64,000 nt of DNA, from NCBI GenBank assembly GCA_041678005.1, contig JBAYOW010000008.1, positions 13,207 to 77,206 of the forward strand, read 5' to 3'. The notes under the pieces are model-generated. The model was not told the origin of the DNA, did not search any database, and saw only the letters and a list, made by a program, of their open reading frames with translations. The number at the start of each line of letters is the position of its first letter. The stretch's first letter is position 1. The position numbers and the translations under genes are program-made. The DNA is from Sulfurivermis sp041678005. Its GTDB lineage: Bacteria; Pseudomonadota; Gammaproteobacteria; Thiohalomonadales; Thiohalomonadaceae. Positions 1-8,658 of the stretch are shown piece after piece.

Positions 1-759
1 TACAGTGCGCAGCTTGGTGGTCAGTTCTGTCACCTTGGCAAACAGCTCGTTCAGTTCATTGAAGCCCAGGTCGATATTGTTTAATTCAAGATGTGTGAGG
101 TCGGATACCTTGTTTACGTTGTCGATCTTCTGCTGCAGGATTGCGATGGAGCCATTGATGCGGTGACTGAGGTAGAAGGCGACGCCAAGGGCGACGAGAA
201 AAGGCAGTGGAGCGATTAACAGCAAGGGTAATAATAAATCAGATTTGGCCTTGCTGATCAGTGGGCCGAGGTCTTGCTGCACAGTAATTACGCCAAGTAC
301 ATCGCCAATCCTGGCATTGCTATGACAGCGCAGGCATTCATCGCGCGCGATGAGCGGCCGTGTGCTGCGCAGGATTTGGGCTGTCTTTTCGTTCTGCGGG
401 CGGGCAAAAATCAAGGTGCGCTCCAGCAAGGGATCGATGGCGGGCTGCTCGATTGGGCCAAAGCGTTCATCGACCAGGTTACTGCGGTAAATGGAGATCT
501 TGTGACCTGCATCCTTGGCACTGGCCTGGATGGATTCGATGAATTCTTCCAGTTGTGCGCGGGTCCAGCCACGGCGCATGATTTGATACATGGCGTTGAA
601 GGTGCCATCAGTTACCGTGCTGGCCATGGTGGCGGCGCTGTCATCAATTGCTCGATCGTAGACATGGGTGGTTGCCAGATACATACCGGCGAACAGGGCC
701 AGGGATACGGTCAGGGCGGCGGTGAGGATGAATACTTTTATAGTTTTGAATGTGGACAT
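1..759 (-). CDS. Haem-c containing membrane sensor, N-terminal part (runs off window)
   Basis: This reading frame stays open from an ATG at 759 down to base 1, so the C-terminal output domain is lost at the window edge; 253 residues are visible. They show a membrane segment at about 8-28, a periplasmic region of about 145 residues, a haem c attachment motif CLRCH at 142-146, a second membrane segment at about 174-196, and a stretch that looks like a HAMP linker. This is the architecture of DUF3365/Tll0287-like haem sensors attached to kinases, chemoreceptors or GGDEF proteins. Which output it carries cannot be seen. It probably senses redox state or a gas through covalent haem (inference). 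It is divergent from lgt with a 214-bp gap. Confidence 0.8.
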   Translation of the reverse strand, partial: MSTFKTIKVFILTAALTVSLALFAGMYLATTHVYDRAIDDSAATMASTVTDGTFNAMYQIMRRGWTRAQLEEFIESIQASAKDAGHKISIYRSNLVDERFGPIEQPAIDPLLERTLIFARPQNEKTAQILRSTRPLIARDECLRCHSNARIGDVLGVITVQQDLGPLISKAKSDLLLPLLLIAPLPFLVALGVAFYLSHRINGSIAILQQKIDNVNKVSDLTHLELNNIDLGFNELNELFAKVTELTTKLRTV

Positions 760-973
760 GCAAGATTCGTCTCGTGATGGGAACTTGTCCGTGCTGATCG
801 CTCATTATGGTGGATTTGATTTTTGCACATTGTCCAGCCTTCGGCTATGTCTGTTTGATGTATGCATGATTGAACTGGAATATGTGGCAAGATATGTCGC
901 CTAATGTTTAGTCCAGACGATGAAGTTCTGGTAATCCATCCCTTAATCAAGAAGAGTTGTTACACATCACCTC

Positions 974-1759
974 ATGCTGAGCTATCCAAATATTGATCCT
1001 GTAGCCATCTCGCTGGGGCCGCTCAAGGTGCACTGGTATGGCCTGATGTATTTGATCGGCTTTGCCGGTGGCTGGTGGCTGGGGCGTGTGCGGGCCAGGC
1101 GTCCAGGGACGGTGATGACGCATGCGCAGGTCGATGACTTTGTCTTTTATGTCGCTCTGGGCGTGGTACTGGGCGGGCGTATTGGTTATATCCTGTTTTA
1201 TAATTTCTCCTCTTTTATCAGTGAGCCCTGGATTCTGTTCAAGGTCTGGCAGGGCGGGATGTCGTTTCATGGTGGCCTGCTCGGTGTGCTGACTGCGGTA
1301 TGGCTGTACGCGCGCAAGTTGCAGGTGCGTTATTTTGCGGTAGTGGATTTTGTCGCCCCATTGGTGACGATAGGTCTGGGCACCGGTCGTCTGGGTAATT
1401 TCATCAATGGCGAACTCTGGGGCAAGGTGACAGAGCTGCCTTGGGGGATGGTGTTTCCTGGTGCCGGGCCGTTGCCCCGGCATCCAACGCAATTGTATGA
1501 GTTCTTGCTGGAGGGCGTGTTGTTGCTTACGATTCTCTGGATATATTCCAATCGGCCACGACCAGTGATGGCTGTTTCTGGCATGTTTGCCCTTTGTTAC
1601 GCAACTTTTCGCTTTGTAGTGGAATTTGTGCGTGAGCCAGATGCACATATAGGTTATCTGGCCTTTGATTGGCTGACCATGGGGCAGATCCTGTCGTTAC
1701 CGTTGTTTTTGGTCGGGGTGGTGTTGATGTATCTGGCAAAAAGAAAGGGTTGTGCATGA
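974..1759 (+). CDS. lgt: Prolipoprotein diacylglyceryl transferase
   Basis: Lgt moves a diacylglyceryl group from phosphatidylglycerol onto the lipobox cysteine of prolipoproteins at the inner membrane, the first step of lipoprotein maturation. The 261-residue product is the usual family length and has several hydrophobic segments. It contains the HGGL motif near residue 98 and the signature RLGNFINGELWG near 140. The start at 974 has a purine-rich sequence upstream and begins MLSYPNIDPVA, as in relatives. The stop codon overlaps the ATG of thyA (ATGA), so the two are translationally coupled. lgt-thyA-folA is a common gammaproteobacterial order. Confidence 0.96.
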   Translation: MLSYPNIDPVAISLGPLKVHWYGLMYLIGFAGGWWLGRVRARRPGTVMTHAQVDDFVFYVALGVVLGGRIGYILFYNFSSFISEPWILFKVWQGGMSFHGGLLGVLTAVWLYARKLQVRYFAVVDFVAPLVTIGLGTGRLGNFINGELWGKVTELPWGMVFPGAGPLPRHPTQLYEFLLEGVLLLTILWIYSNRPRPVMAVSGMFALCYATFRFVVEFVREPDAHIGYLAFDWLTMGQILSLPLFLVGVVLMYLAKRKGCA

Positions 1760-2549
1760 AGCAGTATCTGGATCTGATGGCGCATGTATTGGAGCATGGC
1801 ACACGCAAAGCTGATCGCACTGGAACCGGCACGCTAAGTGTATTCGGTTATCAAATGCGCTTTGATTTAGCGGCAGGTTTCCCATTGGTGACGACCAAAA
1901 AGCTGCATTTAAAATCCATTATTCATGAGTTGCTGTGGTTTTTACGCGGTGATACCAACGTTGCCTACCTAAGGAAAACGGCGTGTCCATCTGGGATGAA
2001 TGGGCGGATGAGCATGGCGAGCTAGGTCCTATTTACGGCTACCAATGGCGCTCCTGGCCGACCCCTAGCGGCAATCATATCGACCAAATTGCCCAGGTTA
2101 TAGATCAAATCAAAACCAATCCGGATAGTCGTCGCATGATAGTTTCCGCTTGGAATGTGGCCGCGATAGATGATATGGCGTTGCCACCATGCCATGCGTT
2201 TTTTCAGTTTTATGTAGCCGATGGGAAACTGTCTTGCCAACTGTATCAGCGTAGTGCTGATATTTTCCTGGGAGTGCCGTTCAATATCGCCTCATACGCC
2301 TTGCTGACGATGATGATGGCGCAGGTGATGGGACTTGAGCCTGGGGACTTTGTGCATACCCTGGGAGATGCCCATCTTTACAGCAATCACCTTGAGCAAG
2401 CGCGTATGCAGCTGGGGCGCGAGCCTTTCCCATTGGCACAAATGCAGCTCAATCCCGAGGTGCGCTCCATTTTTGATTTTTGTTACGAGGATTTCACATT
2501 GTTGGACTATAACTGCCATCCACATATCAAAGCTCCTGTTGCTGTCTGA
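1756..2549 (+). pseudogene. thyA: Thymidylate synthase, interrupted by a one-base deletion
   Basis: ThyA methylates dUMP to dTMP with methylene-tetrahydrofolate. Frame 1 from ATG 1756 matches the first 72 residues or so (through GDTNVAYL), then runs into an early stop at 2025. A second frame from about 1974 continues exactly where the family should (ENGVSIWDEWADEHG) to the C-terminal IKAPVAV. The active-site cysteine region LPPCHAFFQF is intact. One missing base between 1971 and 1975 (sequence ctaaggaaaac) explains everything: with it restored the gene would encode 264 residues, the length of E. coli ThyA. It could be a real mutation or an undercalled GG/GGG. The gene overlaps lgt by 4 bp. 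Confidence 0.93.
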
Positions 2550-2684
2550 AGAAACCTCTAATCAAACCGTCGCGCCCGCGCAAGCGTGGTATATAAGAAG
2601 TTTCTTTATTTGCATAACAACAAAGTTACTGGATGGAATTATTTTATCGGAGATGGATAAAAACCACAGGGAATGTAAGGTAAG

Positions 2685-3218
2685 ATGACAAAGTCACCCT
2701 GGGAACCAATCTTGCAAACAAAAAAAATTTCAATCATTGCGGCCCTGGCGGAGAACCGCGTCATAGGCATTGAAAATCGTCTGCCATGGCATTTGCCTGG
2801 CGATATGCGCTGGTTTCGCCGTCATACCCTGGGCAAGCCAATACTGATGGGGCGCAAGACCTTCGAGTCGCTGGGTCGTCCCTTGCCTGAACGGCATAAT
2901 ATCGTGGTAACTAAAGATACAGGCTATCAGGCCGCCGGTGCCACGGTCGTCCATTCCATTGATGAAGCCTTGCAGACAGCTGGTGATGTGTCTGAAGTGA
3001 TGATCATCGGCGGTGAATCATTCTACCGGCAGATGCTGCCACAGGCCGATCGCCTGATCCTGACATTGGTACACGCAAAGATTACGGGCGATGCCTGGTT
3101 TCCCGAGTTTGCCTGGGCAGACTGGCAGGAGATCGAGCGCGAGGATCACGTTGCAGATGAACAAAATACCCACGCCTTCAGCTTTTTGGTGTTGGAAAAA
3201 CGAGAGGATGCAGTATGA
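2685..3218 (+). CDS. folA: Dihydrofolate reductase
   Basis: FolA reduces dihydrofolate to tetrahydrofolate with NADPH, regenerating the cofactor consumed by ThyA upstream. Family landmarks are present: ISIIAALAENRVIG at the N-terminus, LPWHLPGDMRWFR, LMGRKTFESLGRPLPERHN, and the nucleotide-binding segment MIIGGESFYRQ. The 177-residue version has about 13 extra N-terminal residues compared with E. coli FolA. The ATG at 2685 follows a GGTAAG-type ribosome site, and a TTG at 2712 would give the more typical length. The stop overlaps the ATG of the following GGDEF/EAL gene. Confidence 0.95.
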   Translation: MTKSPWEPILQTKKISIIAALAENRVIGIENRLPWHLPGDMRWFRRHTLGKPILMGRKTFESLGRPLPERHNIVVTKDTGYQAAGATVVHSIDEALQTAGDVSEVMIIGGESFYRQMLPQADRLILTLVHAKITGDAWFPEFAWADWQEIEREDHVADEQNTHAFSFLVLEKREDAV

Positions 3219-6200
3219 CCTTGCAACGAACCGCGCAACTGCAACGTCGTATCCAGCTCTTTGCCATGTTTGGCGTACTAGTGACTGGCTTGTTGGTAGG
3301 CCTGGTTACTGGAGTGCCGCTTTACCAGCAGGGGCGCGCGCATAGCGAGGATACAGTACATGCACAGATGCATGCCCAGGCCCAGGGAGTTGCCCAATAT
3401 CTGGGACGCCTGGCGAATGTGGCGATGTTGCTTACCAGTCGCAGCGTCATTCGTGATTACCTTGAGGCCTATAACCGTGGCGAGATCACTCGCGAGGAGC
3501 TGGCCGGTTTCAGTGTTGCCCGCTTGCAGGATGCACTGAAACAAAGTACCGATGTGGTGGGTTTGGTACGGCTGGATGCCAGTGGTGAGCCAGCCATCAG
3601 GATAGGATTGCAGCCTGAACGCAAGGATTGGCCGAATGTGCCTGCACAGCATAAAGAGCCTGTTATTTATGGGCCATTAGTCATTGATGGAGAGCCTCAT
3701 CTTTTGGTCGGAGCCCCTATCATCAATCGCCAGGGTGAGCGCGTGGGTACTGATATTGCTGTCTTCGAACTTGATGATCTATTGCAGCTGTTGAGCAATA
3801 AAACCGCCTTTGGCCTGAATGTCCGGCAGTATCTTGCCAGTCCATCATATGGTTTTTTGATGGTATTGGATGCGCAAGCCACAGCGCTGACTGTGTTGCC
3901 GATGGATGCTGATTTACAAGCTTTTTTTCAGCTGGCCGCAGCTGGCAAGGAAGGCGTGCAATCACTCAATGACCACAAACTGTTTTATGAGCCATTGGCC
4001 GGTGCGACTGGCTGGGGCATGTTGCTGCAGATAGAGAACGCCGAACTTTATTTGCCTGTGCAACAACAATTATTGTTACCTGTTTTGACTATCTTGTTAT
4101 TGCTTGTTGTAGCCGCCGTTTTGACTGCATATCTGATTCGCCCGCTGGCCAAAGAGGTGATCAATACATCGTGGGCATTGGCAAAAAGTGAACAACATCT
4201 GCGCACACTGATCAATGCCGCGCCTGACATCATCAGCTTCAAGGATGGCGAGGGGCGCTGGCTGGAAGTCAATCATGCCAAGTTGGCGCTGCATGGCCTG
4301 GAGGGTGTGGATTACCGTGGCAAGACCGATGCGGAGCTGGTTGAATTTATTGAGCCACATCGCAGGTATGCCTTTCTCGGCTGTGCAGACAGTGACCAAC
4401 AGGCCTGGCAGAGAGGGGAGATTTTACGTAATGAAGAGATCATCCACGATCTGGCTGGCAAGGAGCGTATCTACGATGTAATGAAAATTCCGGTGTTTGG
4501 TGACGATGGTCACCGTAATGCCATCGTCGTATTTGGACGAGATGTAACCAAGCGCCGGCAGGCCGAGCTGGCCTTGCAGCAATCGGCACAAGAATGGTCC
4601 TACGCGATGAACTTCTCCGAGGATGCGATCTGTCTGCTCAACCTACAAGATCGGGTGATGCGTGCCAATCGTGCCTGCTGCCGTTTGTTTGGCCTTGCTG
4701 AAGAGCAAATCATTGGCCGTGATATGGCTGAGCTGCTGCATCCGCAGGGCGAAAAGGAGGACTGTGAGATCTGTGAGGCAAGGCGATTACTTGAAGATCG
4801 CCACATCATTGTCGATCTCGATAACCCAGCCAATTCATTGGGCTTCCCCTATGAGGTGTCCATTCGCGTCATCCATGATACCGCCAACCAGGCTTCAGGC
4901 ATTATGATGGCGATAAAGGATTTGACGCGCATGCGGCAAACGGAAGAACAGTTGCGCCTGGCGGCCAGTGTATTCGAGAACAGCCAGGAGGCCATTGTGA
5001 TCCTGGATCATGCACATCGTATCATCGAGGTTAACAAGGCTTTCAGTGTGATCGTCGGCTATGCAGTTGAGGAGATGCCCGGCCGCCTGTTAAGTGATTT
5101 GCTCAGCAAGGAACAGAATGGAATATTGAATGACCGGCAGTTATGGGGCCTGGTGGATGAACAAGGTGGCTGGCAGGGAGAGTTATGGTATCGGCATAAG
5201 GATGGAGACATCTTCCCGGCTTGGCAGAATTTCAGCCTGGTGCGCGATGCACAGGGAAAAACCTTGCGCTATATCGGCGCTTTCACCGATATTTCTGATA
5301 AGAAGGCCGCTGAATATCGTATCCATCGCTTAGCCCATTATGATCTTTTGACCGATCTGCCAAACCGGGTGTTGTTGCAGGATCGCTTGCAAAATGCCCT
5401 CGAACGCATGCGTCGTACCGAACAGCTATTGGCAGTATTGTTTATAGATCTGGATCGTTTCAAGAACGTCAATGACAGCCTTGGCCATCCTGTTGGTGAT
5501 CGTTTGTTGCAAGTAGTGGCGCAGCGGCTGATCAGTGTATTACGCGAGCAGGATACAGTAGCGCGATTGGGTGGAGATGAATTCCTGCTGATCCTAGAGG
5601 AGTTGCGCAATCCACAATATGCGGCCGTGGTGGCGCACAAGATTCTGCAGCACCTTAACAGGCCCATTCATATTGATGAGCATGTTCTTTATATAGGCGC
5701 GAGCATCGGTATTAGTGTCTTTCCTGATGACGGCGAAGATGTGGATGCCCTGGTCAAGCATGCCGATACAGCCATGTATAGGGCCAAGGATCTGGGACGT
5801 AATAACTACCAGTTCTATACCGAGGAGTTGACACGGCTAAGCCTTGCGCGCTTTGAGTTGGAGCGCGATCTGCGCCAAGCCCTGGAACGAGATGAGTTCC
5901 TACTTTATTACCAGCCACAAACCGCCAGTAAAAATATCCTCTGTACAGGTGCCGAGGTATTGGTGCGCTGGCGCCACCCGGAGAAAGGCCTGATCCAACC
6001 TGACTATTTTATTCCGCTGGCGGAGGAGACAGGGCTCATCCATGCGCTGGGTCGCTGGGTGCTGTTGACGGCCTGTCGTCAGGCGAAGATCTGGCAGGAG
6101 CAGGGACGCCAGCTGCGCGTAGCAGTCAATCTGTCCGGTCTGCAGATAGTACATGGCGATATTGTAGGGTTGGTGAATACCGCACTCAGTGAAACAGGTC

Positions 6201-6640
6201 TGTTGCCACAGTATCTGGAACTGGAAATTACCGAAGGCTTTGTCATCAGCCATGCCGAAGCTGGTATTCATACGCTGGAACAGCTCAAGGCACTGGGGGT
6301 AACCTTGGCCATTGATGACTTTGGTACCGGTTACTCATCACTGAGCTACCTGAAACGTCTGCCTATAGACCGGCTCAAGATCGACCGCTCCTTTGTGCAG
6401 GGGATACCAGATGACAGGGATGACTCCGCGATAGTGGCAACGATTATTGCCATGGCGCGCAACCTTGAGCTGGATGTCATTGCTGAAGGAGTGGAGACTG
6501 AAAAGCAGCTACGGTTTCTGGGTAGTCAGGGTTGCGTTGAATATCAGGGCTATCTCTTTGGCAAGCCCATGCCAGTATATGAATTCGAGCAGCTGGTCAG
6601 GGGTAAATTTTCCTTCATCAAACTGCCAGACAATAGTTGA
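3215..6640 (+). CDS. Membrane PAS-PAS-PAS-GGDEF-EAL c-di-GMP enzyme
   Basis: This 1141-residue protein makes and/or degrades cyclic di-GMP. Its order is: membrane segment at about 16-38; a periplasmic sensor region of about 250 residues (double-Cache-like, inferred from size and position); a second membrane segment at about 286-310; three PAS domains starting near 328, 463 and 583; a GGDEF domain with intact GGDEF at about 786-790; and an EAL domain. In the EAL domain the signature reads EVL (914-916) and DDFGTGYS lies near 1034. EVL variants are known in active phosphodiesterases. Retained metal-binding residues (ELEITEG, IDDFGTG) suggest that both catalytic domains may work. The start overlaps the folA stop by 4 bp. 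Its ligand is unknown. Confidence 0.93.
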   Translation: MTLQRTAQLQRRIQLFAMFGVLVTGLLVGLVTGVPLYQQGRAHSEDTVHAQMHAQAQGVAQYLGRLANVAMLLTSRSVIRDYLEAYNRGEITREELAGFSVARLQDALKQSTDVVGLVRLDASGEPAIRIGLQPERKDWPNVPAQHKEPVIYGPLVIDGEPHLLVGAPIINRQGERVGTDIAVFELDDLLQLLSNKTAFGLNVRQYLASPSYGFLMVLDAQATALTVLPMDADLQAFFQLAAAGKEGVQSLNDHKLFYEPLAGATGWGMLLQIENAELYLPVQQQLLLPVLTILLLLVVAAVLTAYLIRPLAKEVINTSWALAKSEQHLRTLINAAPDIISFKDGEGRWLEVNHAKLALHGLEGVDYRGKTDAELVEFIEPHRRYAFLGCADSDQQAWQRGEILRNEEIIHDLAGKERIYDVMKIPVFGDDGHRNAIVVFGRDVTKRRQAELALQQSAQEWSYAMNFSEDAICLLNLQDRVMRANRACCRLFGLAEEQIIGRDMAELLHPQGEKEDCEICEARRLLEDRHIIVDLDNPANSLGFPYEVSIRVIHDTANQASGIMMAIKDLTRMRQTEEQLRLAASVFENSQEAIVILDHAHRIIEVNKAFSVIVGYAVEEMPGRLLSDLLSKEQNGILNDRQLWGLVDEQGGWQGELWYRHKDGDIFPAWQNFSLVRDAQGKTLRYIGAFTDISDKKAAEYRIHRLAHYDLLTDLPNRVLLQDRLQNALERMRRTEQLLAVLFIDLDRFKNVNDSLGHPVGDRLLQVVAQRLISVLREQDTVARLGGDEFLLILEELRNPQYAAVVAHKILQHLNRPIHIDEHVLYIGASIGISVFPDDGEDVDALVKHADTAMYRAKDLGRNNYQFYTEELTRLSLARFELERDLRQALERDEFLLYYQPQTASKNILCTGAEVLVRWRHPEKGLIQPDYFIPLAEETGLIHALGRWVLLTACRQAKIWQEQGRQLRVAVNLSGLQIVHGDIVGLVNTALSETGLLPQYLELEITEGFVISHAEAGIHTLEQLKALGVTLAIDDFGTGYSSLSYLKRLPIDRLKIDRSFVQGIPDDRDDSAIVATIIAMARNLELDVIAEGVETEKQLRFLGSQGCVEYQGYLFGKPMPVYEFEQLVRGKFSFIKLPDNS

Positions 6641-6722
6641 GGTGGTCTGATTGCAGTTGCCTGTATGGAATGAATCAAGCTCTCGCAGACACCTACAACA
6701 AAACAGCATTCTTGTTTGTTAT

Positions 6723-6862
6723 GGAAGCGCTGAATAATTACCTGCGTTGTCAGGGCGGTGTTAAAAAATGGCTCAAAATGCTCTTTTACTACATGTAAAC
6801 TGCGCTTTTTCGCCGTTTTTTGCCTAGCCCTGACTGCCTCACCAACATTATTCAGTGCTTCC
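6723..6862 (+). mobile_element. 140-bp MITE-like element, copy 1
   Basis: The ends are GGAAGCGCTGAATAAT and its near-perfect inverted copy (16 bp, one mismatch), and the whole element is an imperfect palindrome. It is flanked by a 4-bp direct repeat TTAT (6719-6722 and 6863-6866), as expected of a target duplication. It is nearly identical in sequence and exactly equal in length to the copies at 8519 and 38614. It has no coding capacity of its own, so it must have been moved by a transposase encoded elsewhere. A 4-bp duplication would suit the IS5 group (inference). It lies just upstream of the DsrE-like gene. Confidence 0.9.
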
Positions 6863-6898
6863 TTATGTAGCGAAATTTCCCCTGGAGGAGCTTGTGTC

Positions 6899-7426
6899 AT
6901 GTTGCAGCTTGCCGATGTTCATCGCCCACAAAAGACCTGGTTTATTCATACTTGCTTGATCCTTGTCAGCACATGCTTATTGCTGGCTCTGGCAGCACCA
7001 CAGGCGCGGGCCGACGGTGTGGCCAAGGTTGTCTTTCATGCGGATTTTGCCGATCCACGCCGCTTCAGCGCGATGCTGACCAGCATTAATAACATGGTGA
7101 ATTACTATGAGGACAATCTTATGGAGTATGACGTGCGCATTGTTTTTGTTGCGCATGGCATCCGCTTTGTCACTGATGACAAGCTGGTCGATACGCCCTT
7201 TGCCGAGGACAAGGCGCTGGCCGGGCAACGAGAAAATCTGCGTGGCCGCTTGCTCTCGCTGGCGGACACGCGTGGTGTAAAGCTGGAACTCTGTAATATC
7301 ACCCGCAGCCAAATCGGGCTGGTTGAAGACAAGTTATACAGTGGTGTGCAGTTGGTGCCATCCGGTGTGGCGCAGCTGGCCGGGCTGCAGCAAGAAGAAG
7401 GTTTTGCCTATCTGAAGATCGAGTAG
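6899..7426 (+). CDS. Exported DsrE-like protein
   Basis: The 175-residue product begins with an extended basic N-terminus and a hydrophobic segment (about 16-37) ending in a signal-peptidase-like PQARA, so it is probably periplasmic. The mature part has the DsrE/DsrF-type pattern: KVVFHADFADPRRF, a central VRIVFVAHGIRFV strand-helix, and one cysteine in LELCNITRSQIG. Family members are linked to sulfur transfer, but exported single-cysteine versions have no assigned reaction. The ATG at 6899 is chosen because GGAGGAG lies 8 bp upstream. The open frame continues 5' into the MITE, which is not coding. The 3' end faces the SCO1 gene 4 bp away. Confidence 0.8.
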   Translation: MLQLADVHRPQKTWFIHTCLILVSTCLLLALAAPQARADGVAKVVFHADFADPRRFSAMLTSINNMVNYYEDNLMEYDVRIVFVAHGIRFVTDDKLVDTPFAEDKALAGQRENLRGRLLSLADTRGVKLELCNITRSQIGLVEDKLYSGVQLVPSGVAQLAGLQQEEGFAYLKIE

Positions 7427-7430
7427 ACGC

Positions 7431-7997
7431 TTATAAAAAATCGCGTATGCGTGCCACCATATCTTCGGCACTCATGCCATAAATGAACTTGACCAGCAGA
7501 CGACCATCAGGCGCAATTAAAAACACGCCAGCGGAATGATCCATCTGGTATTCGTCTTCAGGTAAGCCAGGCACGACAACTTTTTCATAAAGCACACGGA
7601 AATTGGCAGCTGTGCGTGCAATCAGCTCTGCCGTGCCAGTCAGGCCGATGATGCTGGGGTGAAAATAGCTGACATACTCACGCAGGACTTGTGGCGTATC
7701 ACGTTCAGGATCAACAGAGATAAATAATGGCTGAATCTGCCTGGCGTCCTCACCAAGCATCTTCAGGGCCTGAGTGAGCACCAGTAGTGATGAAGGGCAA
7801 ACATCAGGACAAAAAGTGTAACCAAAATAAACGATCTGGAATTTGTTGCCAAAGTCACGATCAGTCACGGTCTTGCCGAAATGATCAAGCAACATGAAGC
7901 GTGTATTGACCGGCGCTTCATCTGCCGCTTTCAATGCAGGCGACAAGGCAAGTAGCAGACTTAAAAACAGATAACGAAACGGCAAGGGATGAGACAT
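7431..7997 (-). CDS. SCO1/SenC-family copper chaperone or thiol protein
   Basis: SCO1/SenC proteins deliver copper to the CuA site of cytochrome oxidase or act as membrane-bound thiol reductants. The 188-residue product has an N-terminal signal or anchor (about 8-25), a thioredoxin fold with the CPDVCP motif (C63, C67), and the conserved distal histidine H154 in QMDHSAG. These are the three copper ligands of the family. GGAG precedes the ATG. It lies 20 bp downstream of a small secreted-protein gene on the same strand, so the two are likely cotranscribed. No cytochrome oxidase genes are in the window, so the target is unknown. Confidence 0.9.
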   Translation of the reverse strand: MSHPLPFRYLFLSLLLALSPALKAADEAPVNTRFMLLDHFGKTVTDRDFGNKFQIVYFGYTFCPDVCPSSLLVLTQALKMLGEDARQIQPLFISVDPERDTPQVLREYVSYFHPSIIGLTGTAELIARTAANFRVLYEKVVVPGLPEDEYQMDHSAGVFLIAPDGRLLVKFIYGMSAEDMVARIRDFL

Positions 7998-8017
7998 GGC
8001 AAGCTCCAGGGTGAAAG

Positions 8018-8365
8018 TTATTTTTTCGTCGTTGCGTAAGCACGCCGCAGGGCGATAATCGCACCATCCACTTCATCGTGGAACGGGGCCAGGTTCGGGC
8101 AGGGCAGGTTTTTTGACAGCATGCGTTCGAATGATTTGCGTGTTTCTTCCTCGAACAACTCGCCCAGCTGCCTGACCTTGGGCACGGTATTGGCAAGTGC
8201 TTCTTTCAGCCTGCGCATCTCTGCAGGATAACCACATTGTAATGCAACACCATTCAGATCGCCGAGACGAATGACGGTTTCATGCTGAACTGGGGTAAAT
8301 GCCGCCGCATCAAATGAAAGCAGCAGTGCCGACAGGATAAAAGCAAGATATTTTGATTTTAGCAT
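8018..8365 (-). CDS. Small secreted protein of unknown function
   Basis: This 115-residue product has a clear signal peptide (basic start, hydrophobic about 8-20, cleavage likely after AAA). The mature domain of about 93 residues is helical, with two cysteines (in ALQCGYP and LPCPNL). I recognise no family. It sits 20 bp upstream of the SCO1-like gene on the same strand, so a role near copper or thiol chemistry in the periplasm is possible but unproven. The 153 bp upstream, before the mobile element copy at 8519-8658, presumably hold the promoter. Confidence 0.72.
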   Translation of the reverse strand: MLKSKYLAFILSALLLSFDAAAFTPVQHETVIRLGDLNGVALQCGYPAEMRRLKEALANTVPKVRQLGELFEEETRKSFERMLSKNLPCPNLAPFHDEVDGAIIALRRAYATTKK

Positions 8366-8518
8366 TGTTATGGTTCACTGATTTATAGGTGGTGGGTTAA
8401 TGGAGAGATATTTCAGCCATCTGTCTTTAGGCTTGAAAGACAATTGACAGACAGTGTGGCAGAAAGTTTGAAAACTTTACCATGATAAATATCAAACCAG
8501 CATTATCTGTTCTGCAAG

Positions 8519-8658
8519 GGAAGCGCTGAATAATTACCTGCGTTGTCAGGGCGGTGTTAAAAAACGGCTCAAAATGCTCATTTACTACGTGTAAACTGCG
8601 CTTTTCCGCTGTTTTTTGCCTAGCACTGACTGCCTCGCCAACATTATTCAGTGCTTCC
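8519..8658 (+). mobile_element. 140-bp MITE-like element, copy 2, inserted at the 3' end of a gene
   Basis: It has the same length and termini as copies 1 and 3. It is flanked by the direct repeat CAAG (8515-8518 and 8659-8662). Its right end lies inside the flavoprotein gene that reads leftward: the last two codons and the TGA stop of that gene, plus two bases of the codon before, come from the element's inverted repeat. Confidence 0.9.

Noticed and set aside
274..777. A plus-strand open frame of 167 codons
   Set aside because: It lies antisense to the haem sensor, whose frame is open to the window edge and has clear membrane and haem motifs.
1966..1985. Programmed -1 ribosomal frameshift in thyA
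   Set aside because: It would give the right protein, but no standard slippery heptamer or stimulatory structure is evident, and a similar one-base loss occurs in rhlE.
6758..6898. N-terminal extension of the DsrE-like gene through the mobile element
   Set aside because: The extension is element sequence also found in non-coding positions; a strong ribosome site precedes ATG 6899.
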